44,421 nucleotides of DNA from a bacterium HR25 (GTDB lineage Bacteria > Chloroflexota > Dehalococcoidia > SM23-28-2 > HRbin24): the NCBI GenBank assembly GCA_002898615.1, contig BEIB01000003.1, positions 1 to 44,421 of the forward strand, given 5' to 3'. Below are positions 33,456 to 41,863 of the stretch, piece after piece (the stretch's first letter is position 1; every line of letters starts with the position of its first letter). The position numbers were made by a program, and so were the translations under genes. The notes below the pieces were generated by a model. That model made no database searches and was not told the DNA's origin. It worked only from the letters and a program-made list of their open reading frames with translations.

Positions 33456-34990
33456 CAGGGGCCACCTCCAGCCGCTACCTTCATACGCTCCAGCAGTCGT
33501 CGGGCGAGGGCCAGGGCCTCCTCCCGGTTCTTCACCTTTCCCGTGGCCTGGGCCTCTCGCAGCGCCTCCAACAGGGCGCCAACGGTGGGCCCTGGCCGCA
33601 GCCCCAGGGCCTCCATCAGGTCGTGGCCGGTCACCAGCCTGGGGGGCTGTCGCAGCTCGCGGCGGCGCTCCGGCTCCTGGAGGACGTGGAGGACGAGGCC
33701 CACGTGCCACCGCCAGCCCTGCCAGTCCAGGCGGGGGCCCACGGTGGCCAGGTGGTCGGCCAGGCTCAGGAGGAGGACGCCCCAGGCTGCCTCCCCGCAG
33801 TCACGGTAGAAACGGTAGATGGCACGCGGGGTGGGCGGGCCCTGCTGGGCCATCTGGGTTGGCCGCAGGTGGGCGCGCACCAGATGTCCCACGAAGTCCT
33901 CCTCCCGGCCGGAGAAGCGGAGACGGGCCATGATGCCCCGCGCCTGTTCCTCTCCCAGGCGGTCGTGCCCGAAGAAGCGGAGACGCCCGCTGGCGTCCAC
34001 GCTCCTGGTGGCCGGCTTGGCCACATCGTGCAGAAGGCCTCCCAGCTTCAGCAGCGCCTGCCGGGGGCGGCCGGCCACCATCTTCTCGTCCAGATAGGAG
34101 CGAAGGGAGGTGGCCAGAGGGCCGAGCTCACCCCAGAGGCTGCTCCAGAGGGCGGGCTCCCGGGGCTGCCAGGGGCTCCCCTCGCTGGCCGACGGCGGGA
34201 CGGGGGCCAGCAGCAGGTCCAGGGCCTCTACCGTCGACAGGGCGTGGCCCAGGACGTCCCAGTAGTGCTCCCGGGGCTGGGAGACTCCCCGTCCAGACGC
34301 CACCTCGGGCAGGAGCGAGGACAGCAGACCCAGCGACTCCAGCAGACGGAGACCCCTGGCCGTCCGATGACTGGCCAGGAGGCGGACCAGCTCGTCCCGC
34401 TGGCGCTCGGGGGCGGTCAGGGGCAGGAGGTGGGCATGCTCGGCGATGGCCCGGGCGGTGGCGGGCTCTAGCTGGAAGTCCAGCTCCACGGCCAGCCGGA
34501 CTCCCCGGAGGAGGCGCAGGGGATCGTCGCGGAGGGCACCCACACTCACCAGTCGCACCAGGCGGGCCGCCAGGTCTCGCTGGCCGCCACAGGGATCCAG
34601 GATGACGGCCTCGCCCCGGGCCAGGGGGTCTAGGGGCGCCGCCAGGGCGTCCACGGTGTAGTCCCGCCGGCGCAGGTCCTCCTCTATGTCCCCAGAGAGG
34701 GGGTGGAGGTCCACCGTCAGGGAGGCGCCCTCGCCGACAGGCACGACGAGACGGCCCATATCCTCGTCCCGGGAGAGGATGAAGAAGCGCCCTCCCAGCG
34801 CCTGCGCCAGCTCCGGCCCCACGATGGCCGGGGAAGCGCCTATGGCCAGGTCTATGTCCTGGCTGGGGCGGCCCAGGAGGAGGTCCCGCAGGAAGCCTCC
34901 CACCACGTAGCCCTCAGCCCCCCTCTGGGCCAGGAGGCCGGCCAGCCTGGAGAGGAGACGGGACGTCTCCCGGGGAAGGGGCAGAGGCAT
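33455..34990 (-). CDS. cca: tRNA nucleotidyltransferase / poly(A) polymerase family protein with HD domain
   Basis: A 511-residue class II nucleotidyltransferase. The head domain has VGGFLRDLLLGRPSQDIDLA, with catalytic Asp-x-Asp, then RRDYTVDALA and the DDPLRLLRGVRLA neck motif. An HD phosphohydrolase domain follows (KLGGLLHDVAKP). Such proteins add CCA to tRNA 3' ends or act as A-adding or poly(A) enzymes; the sequence alone does not settle which. The HD domain may remove 2',3'-cyclic phosphates. It is joined to def and yajC by one-base stop-start overlaps (TGATG), a chain of tightly coupled genes. Confidence 0.88.
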   Translation of the reverse strand: MPLPLPRETSRLLSRLAGLLAQRGAEGYVVGGFLRDLLLGRPSQDIDLAIGASPAIVGPELAQALGGRFFILSRDEDMGRLVVPVGEGASLTVDLHPLSGDIEEDLRRRDYTVDALAAPLDPLARGEAVILDPCGGQRDLAARLVRLVSVGALRDDPLRLLRGVRLAVELDFQLEPATARAIAEHAHLLPLTAPERQRDELVRLLASHRTARGLRLLESLGLLSSLLPEVASGRGVSQPREHYWDVLGHALSTVEALDLLLAPVPPSASEGSPWQPREPALWSSLWGELGPLATSLRSYLDEKMVAGRPRQALLKLGGLLHDVAKPATRSVDASGRLRFFGHDRLGEEQARGIMARLRFSGREEDFVGHLVRAHLRPTQMAQQGPPTPRAIYRFYRDCGEAAWGVLLLSLADHLATVGPRLDWQGWRWHVGLVLHVLQEPERRRELRQPPRLVTGHDLMEALGLRPGPTVGALLEALREAQATGKVKNREEALALARRLLERMKVAAGGGP

Positions 34991-35508
34991 CAGCTCCTCC
35001 CCTCCAGCTCCACCGCTTCCTCGCTGATCTTCACCAGTTCGTCCAGGCTCTTCAGGTGGTCTATGTAGAGGATGCCGTTGATGTGGTCCACCTCATGCTC
35101 CAGCGCCTGGGCCAGGAGGGCGTCCCGCTCCCCTCCCTTTGCCGAGGCCTTGATGCGGACGGTCCGGCCCTGCAGATCCAGCCCCCGCGCCACCACCGTG
35201 ACGGACCTGGGGACGAGGGCGCGGTAGCCAGGAATGGAGAGGCAGCCCTCCTCTACCTCGCGGCGGCCCTCCCGCTTGACGATCTCCGGGTTGACCAGGG
35301 CAAAGGGCTCCTCGTCCGGCAGACCGATGACGATGACCCGCAGGGAGACGCCGATCTGGGGAGCGGCGATGCCGACGCCGTGAGCGGCGTACATGCTGTC
35401 TATCATGTCCCGCACCAGCTCCCGTATGGACTCGTCTATGCTGGTGACCCGCTTGGCCTTAGCGCGCAGGACGGGGTCGCCCAGCAGCCGGATAGGACGA
35501 ACGGCCAA
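34990..35508 (-). CDS. def: Peptide deformylase
   Basis: A 172-residue metalloprotease removing the formyl group from nascent proteins. The three motifs are present: GVGIAAPQIG (residues 44-53), EGCLSIP with metal ligand Cys89, and HEVDH with His138, Glu139 and His142. The start is TTG at 35508, supported by GGAGGTG 7 bp upstream and by the normal N-terminus (RPIRLLGDPVLR). No ATG fits. It heads the def-cca-yajC-secDF operon, with a TAGAAT -10 upstream. Confidence 0.93.
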   Translation of the reverse strand: MAVRPIRLLGDPVLRAKAKRVTSIDESIRELVRDMIDSMYAAHGVGIAAPQIGVSLRVIVIGLPDEEPFALVNPEIVKREGRREVEEGCLSIPGYRALVPRSVTVVARGLDLQGRTVRIKASAKGGERDALLAQALEHEVDHINGILYIDHLKSLDELVKISEEAVELEGRS

Positions 35509-35538
35509 GGCCGCACCTCCGCATCAGACGTCCTTTCC

Positions 35539-35567
35539 ATTCTAACCCGCCCCATAGAGAGGGGAAA
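35539..35567 (-). promoter_or_regulatory. Promoter of the def-cca-yajC-secDF operon
   Basis: TAGAAT (35539-35544, minus strand) with TTTCCC (35562-35567) 17 bp upstream as a weak -35. The start near 35532 leaves a leader of about 24 nt with the GGAGGTG site. It lies in the 69-bp gap after priA. Confidence 0.5.
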
Positions 35568-35577
35568 CGTGGGGCTA

Positions 35578-38016
35578 TCAGGCCAGGTGGACGGGGTCTA
35601 TGTCGACCGTCCAGCCCTGGGGGAGGGAGAGGCCCCGCAACAGCTCGTCCGGCTGGTGGCCCTTGAGGGTGACGTGCCAGCGGTAGCGGCCCCGCAGGCG
35701 GTGGGGATGGGCAGGGGCGGGGCCCAGCACCTCCAGGGCAGTGAGGCCCCGCGCATCCCTCTCCCGTCGCAGGACGGCGGCCAGCCGCAACGCCTCCAGC
35801 CTGGCCCGTTCCTCCCGGGGGTGGACGTAGGTGAGGCGGGCCAGCCGACCGAAGGGAGGGTAGCGCAGCCGCTGCCGCAGCGCCACCTCGCTCTCGTAAA
35901 AGGAGCGGTAATCGTGACGGGCGGCGGCGACGATGGCCGGGTGGCCGGGCGAATAGGTCTGGACGATGACGCGTCCCCCCCGGGGCCCACGGCCAGCCCT
36001 CCCCGCCACCTGCTCCAGTAGCTGGAAGGTGCGCTCGCTGCTGCGGAAGTCCGGCAGATGGAGGCCGATGTCGGCCAGCACCACCCCCGTCAGCGTGACT
36101 AGGGGCATGTGCAGCCCCTTGGCCAGCATCTGCGTGCCGATGAGGACGTCCGCCCGGTGAGAGGCGAAGGTCTCCATCACCCGCTGGTGGTCCCGCTGGG
36201 AGCGGGCCACGTCACGGTCCCAACGCAGAGTGCGCACGCCGGGGAAGAGGCGTCGTACCTCCTCCTCCACCCGCTGCGTCCCCACGCCCAGCGGCCGCAG
36301 CTCGGAGGCGCTGCAGGAAGGACAGGACGCGGGCACCCGTCGCCGGCGGTTGCAGTGATGGCACTGGAGCTGCCCCTCCTGGCCGTGGTAGGTATAGGCC
36401 AGCCCGCAGCCCGGGCAGGAGGGGACGTGCCCGCACACCCGGCATTGCAGCAGGGAGGCGGTGCCCCTCCGGTTCAGGAAGAGGACCATCTGCTCCCCGT
36501 TGGCCAGGGCGGTCGCCATCTCCTCCAGCAGGCGGCGGCTGAAGATCCCCCGATTGCCCTGCCTCAGCTCCTGGCGCATGTCCACCACCTCCACCTCCGG
36601 CAGAGGGCTGGGGGCCACGCCGCCGTCGCCCGGCCGCAGGCGCGCCGGCAGCTCCAGCAACCTGTACAGGCCGGCCCGGGCGAGGTGATAGCTCTCCACG
36701 GAGGGGGTAGCGCTGCCCAGCAGGAGGACGGCCCCGGTGAGCCGGCACAGCTCCTCCGCCACGCGGCGGGCGTGATAGCGGGGGGCGGCCTCGTCCTGCT
36801 TGTAGGTCCACTCGTGCTCCTCGTCTATAATGACCAGCCCCAGGTCCGGCTGGGGGGCGAAGATGGCGCTGCGGGCGCCGATGACCACGCCATAGCGCCC
36901 CTCCCGCACCCGGTGCCAGGTGTCGTAGTGCTCGCCCGGGGAGAGGCCGCTGTGGAGCACCGTCACCTGGCCGGGGAAACGCTCGGCGAAGCGGTGCACC
37001 GTCTGGGGCGTCAGTGCGATCTCCGGCACCAGGACGATGGCCCGCCTCCCCCGGGCCAGGGCCTCCTGGAGAACGCGCAGGTAGACCTCCGTCTTGCCAC
37101 TGCCGGTGACGCCATAGAGGAGGAAGAAGGCGGGCCCGGCCCCCGGCGCCAGGGCCTCCACGACGGCGGCGGCGGCCGCCTCTTGTGCAGGGGTGAGGAC
37201 GGGGGCTGGCCGCGGGGCGGGGACCAGGCCAGCCAGGGGGTCTCGCATCTGGGGCACCTGCTCCAGGGCGGCCCAGCCTCTCTCCAGGAGACGCTCCAGG
37301 TGCCTCCTGGAGAGCCCCAACTGCCGCAGCCTGGCCAGGGGCAGGGCTGGCCCCTCACGCGCCAGGGCGCGCAGGAGGCCGGCCAGCCGCCCCTGTCGCT
37401 CCGCCAGGGAGGCAGCCAGCGCCTCCGCCTCCCCCGGTGACAGCAGGAGTCTGAGGTAGGGGGCCAGCCTGGGGCGGGCGCGCGGGGAGCCCAGGGCGTA
37501 TTCTCGCTGCAAGAGGCCGCGGCGGACCAGAGAGGCCACGATGCTGGTCAGGGGTAGCGAGGGGAAGGCCCGCTCCAGGGCGGAGGTGCTCACCTGGCCA
37601 CGGGCGACCACATAGGACAGCACCCTTCGCTGGCCCTCCGTAAGGGAGAGAGTGTCCAGGAGCTGGGCGCCCGCCGCGGCCCGCAGGTAGGTGAGGGGAC
37701 GCTGACGGAGCCCGGGCGGGAGCATCAGGGCCACGCAGTCGAAGAGGGGGGCGAGGTAATAAAAGGAAAGCCAGCGGGCGAGGGCGAGCTGATGGGGCAG
37801 CAGGGGCGGGACGTCCCGGGCCACAGCGGCGATGTCCCGCGCCTCCGGGTAGGCCGGGGACTCCGTCAGCTCCATCACCACGCCCTGGAGCAGCCGCTGG
37901 CCGAAGGGGACGTAGACCGTCTGCCCGGGGGCCAGGGACATCCCGTCCGGGACGCGGTAGGTGAAGGTCTGCTGGGCAGGGATGGGCGAGTTTACCGCTA
38001 CCTCGGCGAAGGGCAT
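35578..38016 (-). CDS. priA: Primosomal protein N' (replication restart helicase PriA)
   Basis: An 812-residue superfamily 2 helicase that reloads the replisome at stalled forks. The N-terminal 3'-DNA-binding domain starts AEVAVNSPIPAQQTFTYRVP. Walker A is GVTGSGKTEVYLR. The DEAH-type box reads IIDEEHEWTYKQ, followed by PRYHARR. Eight cysteines in the order CRVCG, CPGCG, CHHC, CPSC form the zinc-binding insert. Helicase motifs V and VI include GTQMLAKG and QVAGRAGRG. No clear Shine-Dalgarno precedes the ATG. It lies 100 bp after rplS on the same strand; that gap shows no clear promoter. Confidence 0.95.
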   Translation of the reverse strand: MPFAEVAVNSPIPAQQTFTYRVPDGMSLAPGQTVYVPFGQRLLQGVVMELTESPAYPEARDIAAVARDVPPLLPHQLALARWLSFYYLAPLFDCVALMLPPGLRQRPLTYLRAAAGAQLLDTLSLTEGQRRVLSYVVARGQVSTSALERAFPSLPLTSIVASLVRRGLLQREYALGSPRARPRLAPYLRLLLSPGEAEALAASLAERQGRLAGLLRALAREGPALPLARLRQLGLSRRHLERLLERGWAALEQVPQMRDPLAGLVPAPRPAPVLTPAQEAAAAAVVEALAPGAGPAFFLLYGVTGSGKTEVYLRVLQEALARGRRAIVLVPEIALTPQTVHRFAERFPGQVTVLHSGLSPGEHYDTWHRVREGRYGVVIGARSAIFAPQPDLGLVIIDEEHEWTYKQDEAAPRYHARRVAEELCRLTGAVLLLGSATPSVESYHLARAGLYRLLELPARLRPGDGGVAPSPLPEVEVVDMRQELRQGNRGIFSRRLLEEMATALANGEQMVLFLNRRGTASLLQCRVCGHVPSCPGCGLAYTYHGQEGQLQCHHCNRRRRVPASCPSCSASELRPLGVGTQRVEEEVRRLFPGVRTLRWDRDVARSQRDHQRVMETFASHRADVLIGTQMLAKGLHMPLVTLTGVVLADIGLHLPDFRSSERTFQLLEQVAGRAGRGPRGGRVIVQTYSPGHPAIVAAARHDYRSFYESEVALRQRLRYPPFGRLARLTYVHPREERARLEALRLAAVLRRERDARGLTALEVLGPAPAHPHRLRGRYRWHVTLKGHQPDELLRGLSLPQGWTVDIDPVHLA

Positions 38017-38116
38017 AGTGCGGGGCGGCGCCGGCGCTCTCCTCTACCCTGGCGCTGCCCTCTCTCCTCCCTCGACGATGGGCAGGGGCCTGGCCCGGTG
38101 ACGGCCCTGGCTACCC

Positions 38117-38488
38117 CTAGCGAGGGCCCTGGCCACGAGCGGGGGGCCGTCTCTCCTTGACGCGGGCCGCCCGCCCGATGCGCGTCCGCAGGTAGTAGAG
38201 GCGGGCCCGCCTCACCTTCCCCTGACGGACCACCTCCACCTTCTGGACCATGGGGGAATAGAAAGGGAAGGTGCGCTCCACCCCCACGCCGTGGGTGACG
38301 CGGCGGACGGTGAAGGTGGAGTTGAGGCCACCGCCGCGGACGCGCAGCACCACGCCCTCGAAGACCTGGGTGCGCTCGCGGTCTCCCTCCACCACCTTCA
38401 GATGGACGCGGACGGTGTCGCCCGGGCTGAAGGGGGCGATCTCCGGGTTCTCACGGATGCCGAGGACTGGCCGCAGGTCTATGTCCAT
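38117..38488 (-). CDS. rplS: 50S ribosomal protein L19
   Basis: A 123-residue ribosomal protein at the 30S-50S interface. The conserved core includes [22 protein letters not shown] and [10 protein letters not shown], then TFTVRR and the basic [11 protein letters not shown] quote only its parts: [37 protein letters not shown]. The ATG at 38488 gives the normal length; an earlier in-frame start at 38527 would overlap trmD. It follows trmD by 13 bp, the conserved trmD-rplS order. A Gly/Arg/Pro-rich C-terminal tail of about ten residues is extra. Confidence 0.95.
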   Translation of the reverse strand: MDIDLRPVLGIRENPEIAPFSPGDTVRVHLKVVEGDRERTQVFEGVVLRVRGGGLNSTFTVRRVTHGVGVERTFPFYSPMVQKVEVVRQGKVRRARLYYLRTRIGRAARVKERRPPARGQGPR

Positions 38489-38501
38489 CGCCTCAGTCAG
38501 T

Positions 38502-39236
<735 letters not shown>

Positions 39237-39308
39237 GCTCTCCTGCCTCGCCGGGCGGTCCTGCCCCTCCCACGGGGCCTCCCACTCTTCCCCACCGGGC
39301 ACCACCCC

Positions 39309-39803
39309 TCAGGCCGTGCGGTGCTGGGAGGGCTCCCCCCGCAGCAGCTCCACGGCGTGGGGGAGCACCGGCAGGAGCACCTGCAGGTTCTCCCTCACCC
39401 CGCGGGGACTGCCCGGCAGATTGACGATGAGGGTGCGGCCGCGTATGCCGGCCACGGCCCGGCTGAGCATGGCGAGAGGCGTATGCTTCAGCCCCTCGGC
39501 CCGCATGGCCTCGGCCAGGCCGGGGGCCTCGCGGTCGATGACGGCGCGGGTGGCCTCGGGTGTGACGTCCCGGGGGCCGAAGCCGGTGCCGCCGGTGGTG
39601 ACTATCAGGTCGAGGCCGTCGGCGTCGGCCCAGGCGCGCAGCCGCTCCTCGATGAGGGAGCGCTCGTCGGGGACGATCTCGTAGCGCTCCACCGTGGCCT
39701 CCAGGGAGGCGAGCATCTCCCGGATGGCGGCGCCGGAGGTGTCCTGGCGCTCGCCGCGGGCGGCCATGTCGGACACGGTGAGGATTCCCGCTCGCAGGGC
39801 CAT
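39309..39803 (-). CDS. Molybdenum cofactor biosynthesis protein, MogA/MoaB family
   Basis: A 164-residue protein with the MoCF-binding fold that adenylylates molybdopterin before metal insertion (MogA), or a MoaB-type relative. Motifs are GILTVSD at the N-terminus, TTGGTGFGPRDVTPEA, and NLPGSPRGVRENL at the C-terminal side. MogA and MoaB cannot be told apart safely here. AGGAG stands 7 bp before the ATG. The gene is divergent from mraZ, and its upstream region carries two DnaA-box-like 9-mers. It probably runs into trmD and rplS. It implies that the organism makes molybdenum or tungsten enzymes. Confidence 0.88.
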   Translation of the reverse strand: MALRAGILTVSDMAARGERQDTSGAAIREMLASLEATVERYEIVPDERSLIEERLRAWADADGLDLIVTTGGTGFGPRDVTPEATRAVIDREAPGLAEAMRAEGLKHTPLAMLSRAVAGIRGRTLIVNLPGSPRGVRENLQVLLPVLPHAVELLRGEPSQHRTA

Positions 39804-39814
39804 GGGCGCTCTCC

Positions 39815-39834
39815 TGTGGAAATTGTGTGGATAA
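39815..39834 (-). promoter_or_regulatory. Two DnaA-box-like 9-mers upstream of mog
   Basis: On the minus strand, TTATCCACA (39834-39826), a perfect DnaA-box consensus, is followed by ATTTCCACA (39823-39815, seven of nine matches). Their starts are 11 bp apart, about one helical turn. The second abuts the mog Shine-Dalgarno, and the pair lies about 40 bp upstream of the mraZ -10. Confidence 0.45.
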
Positions 39835-39873
39835 CCTGCCCGCCGGGCGCTCTCACGGGGTGGTGTGGCCCGG

Positions 39874-39882
39874 TGGTATGAT
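39874..39882 (+). promoter_or_regulatory. Extended -10 promoter of the mraZ cluster
   Basis: TGGTATGAT is an extended -10 (TGG plus TATGAT). A start near 39889 lies within MraZ repeat 2, with a leader of about 127 nt. A second, weaker option is TGTTCA (39936), a 17-bp spacer and TATACC (39959-39964). Confidence 0.5.
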
Positions 39883-39908
39883 GTGGGAGGAAGTGGGGAG
39901 AGGTGGTG
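39874..39908 (+). promoter_or_regulatory. MraZ-type operator: four TGGNN repeats at 10-bp spacing
   Basis: TGGTA (39874), TGGGA (39884), TGGGG (39894) and TGGTG (39904) start exactly 10 bp apart, with 5-bp spacers. Direct TGGGN repeats with 5-bp spacers are the known MraZ binding pattern upstream of mraZ. The first repeat coincides with the extended -10, so binding would block the promoter. Confidence 0.75.
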
Positions 39909-39948
39909 GCCTCTCCCTGGCTCCCTCGCCCAATCTGTTCAACTCTCG

Positions 39949-39968
39949 CCGTGGTCAATATACCACGG
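39949..39968 (+). promoter_or_regulatory. Dyad in the mraZ leader
   Basis: CCGTGGT-CAATAT-ACCACGG has perfect 7-bp arms around a 6-base AT-rich centre. It lies between the MraZ repeats and the mraZ start and covers a possible second -10 (TATACC). It could be an operator or a leader hairpin. Confidence 0.45.
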
Positions 39969-40015
39969 GCAGGGGGCAGCAGAAAGGGCACAGCTCGGCA
40001 GAGGTGGTAGCAGGT

Positions 40016-40438
40016 TTGGCGTTTCGGGGTACCTATGAGTACTCCATGGACGACAGGGGCCGCGTACCCATACCGGCCCGCTTCCGCCACCTGTTCACCG
40101 ATGGCGCCAAGCTGACCCTCAGCCCTGACGGCTGCGTGGAAGTCTGGACCAACGAGGGGTTCGAGAGGATGGAGGAGCGGGTGACAGCGGAGCCCGCCAC
40201 CACCCTGAAGGGGCGGCGGCTGCGCCGTGGCTTCTCCGTCCGCTCCTGGGACGTGGAGCTGGACCGCCAGGGCAGGGTCCTGATCCCTCAGTACCTGCGG
40301 GAGAAGGCGGGGCTGGACGGCACGGTGATCATCGCCGGGCGCATCGAGTGTCTGGAGATCTGGAACCAGAGGCGGTGGGAGGAGGAGATGGAGCAGGTGG
40401 AGGCCACCTACCGTGAGGAGCTGGAGTCCCTGAGGTGA
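40016..40438 (+). CDS. mraZ: Transcriptional regulator MraZ
   Basis: A 140-residue double-AbrB-fold DNA-binding protein that controls the division and wall cluster. The first repeat reads FRGTYEYSMDDRGRVPIPARFR and is quoted here in parts: RGTYEY, DDRGR, PARFRHLF. The second repeat is WDVELDRQGRVLIP. I chose TTG at 40016, which places the Phe-Arg-Gly-Thr-Tyr start where MraZ normally begins (MF-x-GEY) and has AGAGGTGG 8 bp upstream. GTG at 40004 is an alternative. It probably represses its own promoter through the four TGGNN repeats upstream. rsmH follows by 15 bp. Confidence 0.92.
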   Translation: MAFRGTYEYSMDDRGRVPIPARFRHLFTDGAKLTLSPDGCVEVWTNEGFERMEERVTAEPATTLKGRRLRRGFSVRSWDVELDRQGRVLIPQYLREKAGLDGTVIIAGRIECLEIWNQRRWEEEMEQVEATYREELESLR

Positions 40439-40453
40439 TGCGGGGAGGCAACG

Positions 40454-41398
40454 ATGTTGGTGAGAGAGATCGCCCCTGAGACGACACTGCACACGCCGGT
40501 AATGGTGGAGGAGGTCCTCCACTACCTGGATGTCCTGCCCGGCGGCCGTTACGTGGACTGCACCGTGGGCACCGGCGGCCACGCCGAGGCCGTCCTGGAG
40601 ATGGCCTCTCCCGGCGGGCTGCTCCTGGGCCTGGACGTGGATGCCCAGGCCCTGGCCCTGGCCAGAAAGCGCCTGGAACGCTTCTGGCCCGATGTGCGGC
40701 TGGTGGAGGCCAACTACCGCGACCTGGCGGCCGTCTGCCGGGAGTACAGCTTCATACCCGTCCACGGCGTCCTCTTCGACCTGGGCCTCTCCTCCCTCCA
40801 GCTCGCCCAGGCCGAGCGCGGCTTCAGCTTCCAGCGGGAGGGGCCGCTGGACATGCGCTTCGATCAGGAGCAGGAGCTGACCGCCTTCGATATCGTTAAC
40901 CACTGCTCGGAGGTGGAGCTGGCCCGCATCATCTGGCAGTACGGTGAGGAGCGGCAGAGCCGTCGCATCGCCCGTGCCATCGTGCGGGCGCGGCCCATCC
41001 ACACCACGCGGGAGCTGGCGGAGGTGGTGTCCCGGGCCGTGCGGGCGCCTGGCCACCGCCTGCACCCCGCCACCAGGACCTTCCAGGCACTGCGCATAGC
41101 CGTCAACCGGGAGCTGGAGAACCTGGAGATGGCCCTGGCCCAGGCGGTGCAGGTGCTGGGCCGCGGCGGCCGGCTGGTGGTCATCTCCTACCACTCCCTG
41201 GAGGATCGCATCGTCAAGCAGTTCCTGCAGCGGGAGAGCCAGGACTGCATCTGCCCGCCGGACCTGCCCAAGTGCCTGTGCGGGCACCGGGCCACCCTCC
41301 GGCCCCTCACCCGCTCGCCCGTGAGGCCCTCCGACGACGAGGTCCGCAGGAACCCGCGCTCCCGCAGCGCCCTCCTGCGGGCGGCCGAGAAGCTGTAA
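40454..41398 (+). CDS. rsmH: 16S rRNA (cytosine(1402)-N4)-methyltransferase RsmH
   Basis: A 314-residue SAM-dependent methyltransferase (old name MraW) that methylates C1402 of 16S rRNA. HTPVMVEEVL starts the conserved region. The SAM motif is DCTVGTGGHAEAVL, followed by LGLDVDAQAL, GVLFDLGLSSLQL and the MRFDQ segment. The C-terminal half has THPATRTFQALRIAVN-like sequence (here LHPATRTFQALRIAVN) and VISYHSLEDRIVK. A CxCP...C-x-C cluster near 255-270 (CICPPDLPKCLCG) is common in this family. It lies second in the mraZ cluster, 12 bp before the ftsL-like gene. Confidence 0.95.
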   Translation: MLVREIAPETTLHTPVMVEEVLHYLDVLPGGRYVDCTVGTGGHAEAVLEMASPGGLLLGLDVDAQALALARKRLERFWPDVRLVEANYRDLAAVCREYSFIPVHGVLFDLGLSSLQLAQAERGFSFQREGPLDMRFDQEQELTAFDIVNHCSEVELARIIWQYGEERQSRRIARAIVRARPIHTTRELAEVVSRAVRAPGHRLHPATRTFQALRIAVNRELENLEMALAQAVQVLGRGGRLVVISYHSLEDRIVKQFLQRESQDCICPPDLPKCLCGHRATLRPLTRSPVRPSDDEVRRNPRSRSALLRAAEKL

Positions 41399-41410
41399 GG
41401 ACAGGACGAG

Positions 41411-41854
41411 ATGGCTGCCGTTCGTCCCCGCGTCAGCCTCCGCCCCTCCACCTGGCCTTTGCCCTGGCTGGGGCTGCCCCTGGTCATCGTCCTCTCGTCC
41501 CTGGCCGTGGGGCTGGCGGCCCTCCTGCCCCTCACCCAGTACGGGAACGCCGCCACCACCAGCGCCTCCCTGGACCAGCTGGAGCGGGACCGCAGCGCCT
41601 GGCAGGCGCGTGTGGACGAACTGGAAGCGGAGGTGGCCCGCCTCTCTTCCCTGGACCGTATAGAACGAGAGGCGCGCGAGCGCCTGGGGATGGTCCCGCC
41701 AGAGGAGGTGGTCTACATAGAGGTGCCCGTGGCCCGGCCCGAGGGCACCAAGGTACCCGACCGTTACCTCGAACGCCCCGCCCGAGCGGAGGGGGAGGTC
41801 GGCGCGGACAGCGCCTGGTGGGAGAAGCTCTTGGGCTGGCTGCCCCTGCCCTGA
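41411..41854 (+). CDS. FtsL/DivIC-like division protein
   Basis: A 147-residue bitopic membrane protein. A short Pro/Arg-rich cytoplasmic N-terminus (1-20) leads to one hydrophobic helix (about 22-42), then a heptad-like coiled coil (about 52-90; LDQLERDRSAW, VDELEAEVARL) ending in ERLGMVPPEE, the common end of FtsL/DivIC septum proteins. An acidic, Pro-rich tail of about 55 residues closes with a Trp-rich segment. Position between rsmH and ftsI is where ftsL stands in most bacteria. These proteins bind FtsB/FtsQ and help activate septal synthesis. Sequence conservation in this family is low, so the call rests on topology and position. Confidence 0.8.
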   Translation: MAAVRPRVSLRPSTWPLPWLGLPLVIVLSSLAVGLAALLPLTQYGNAATTSASLDQLERDRSAWQARVDELEAEVARLSSLDRIEREARERLGMVPPEEVVYIEVPVARPEGTKVPDRYLERPARAEGEVGADSAWWEKLLGWLPLP

Positions 41855-41863
41855 GAGGGCCCC

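Noticed and set aside
39815..40015. Replication origin in the mog/mraZ gap
   Set aside because: Only two DnaA-box-like 9-mers, no AT-rich unwinding region, and no dnaA, dnaN or rpmH nearby.
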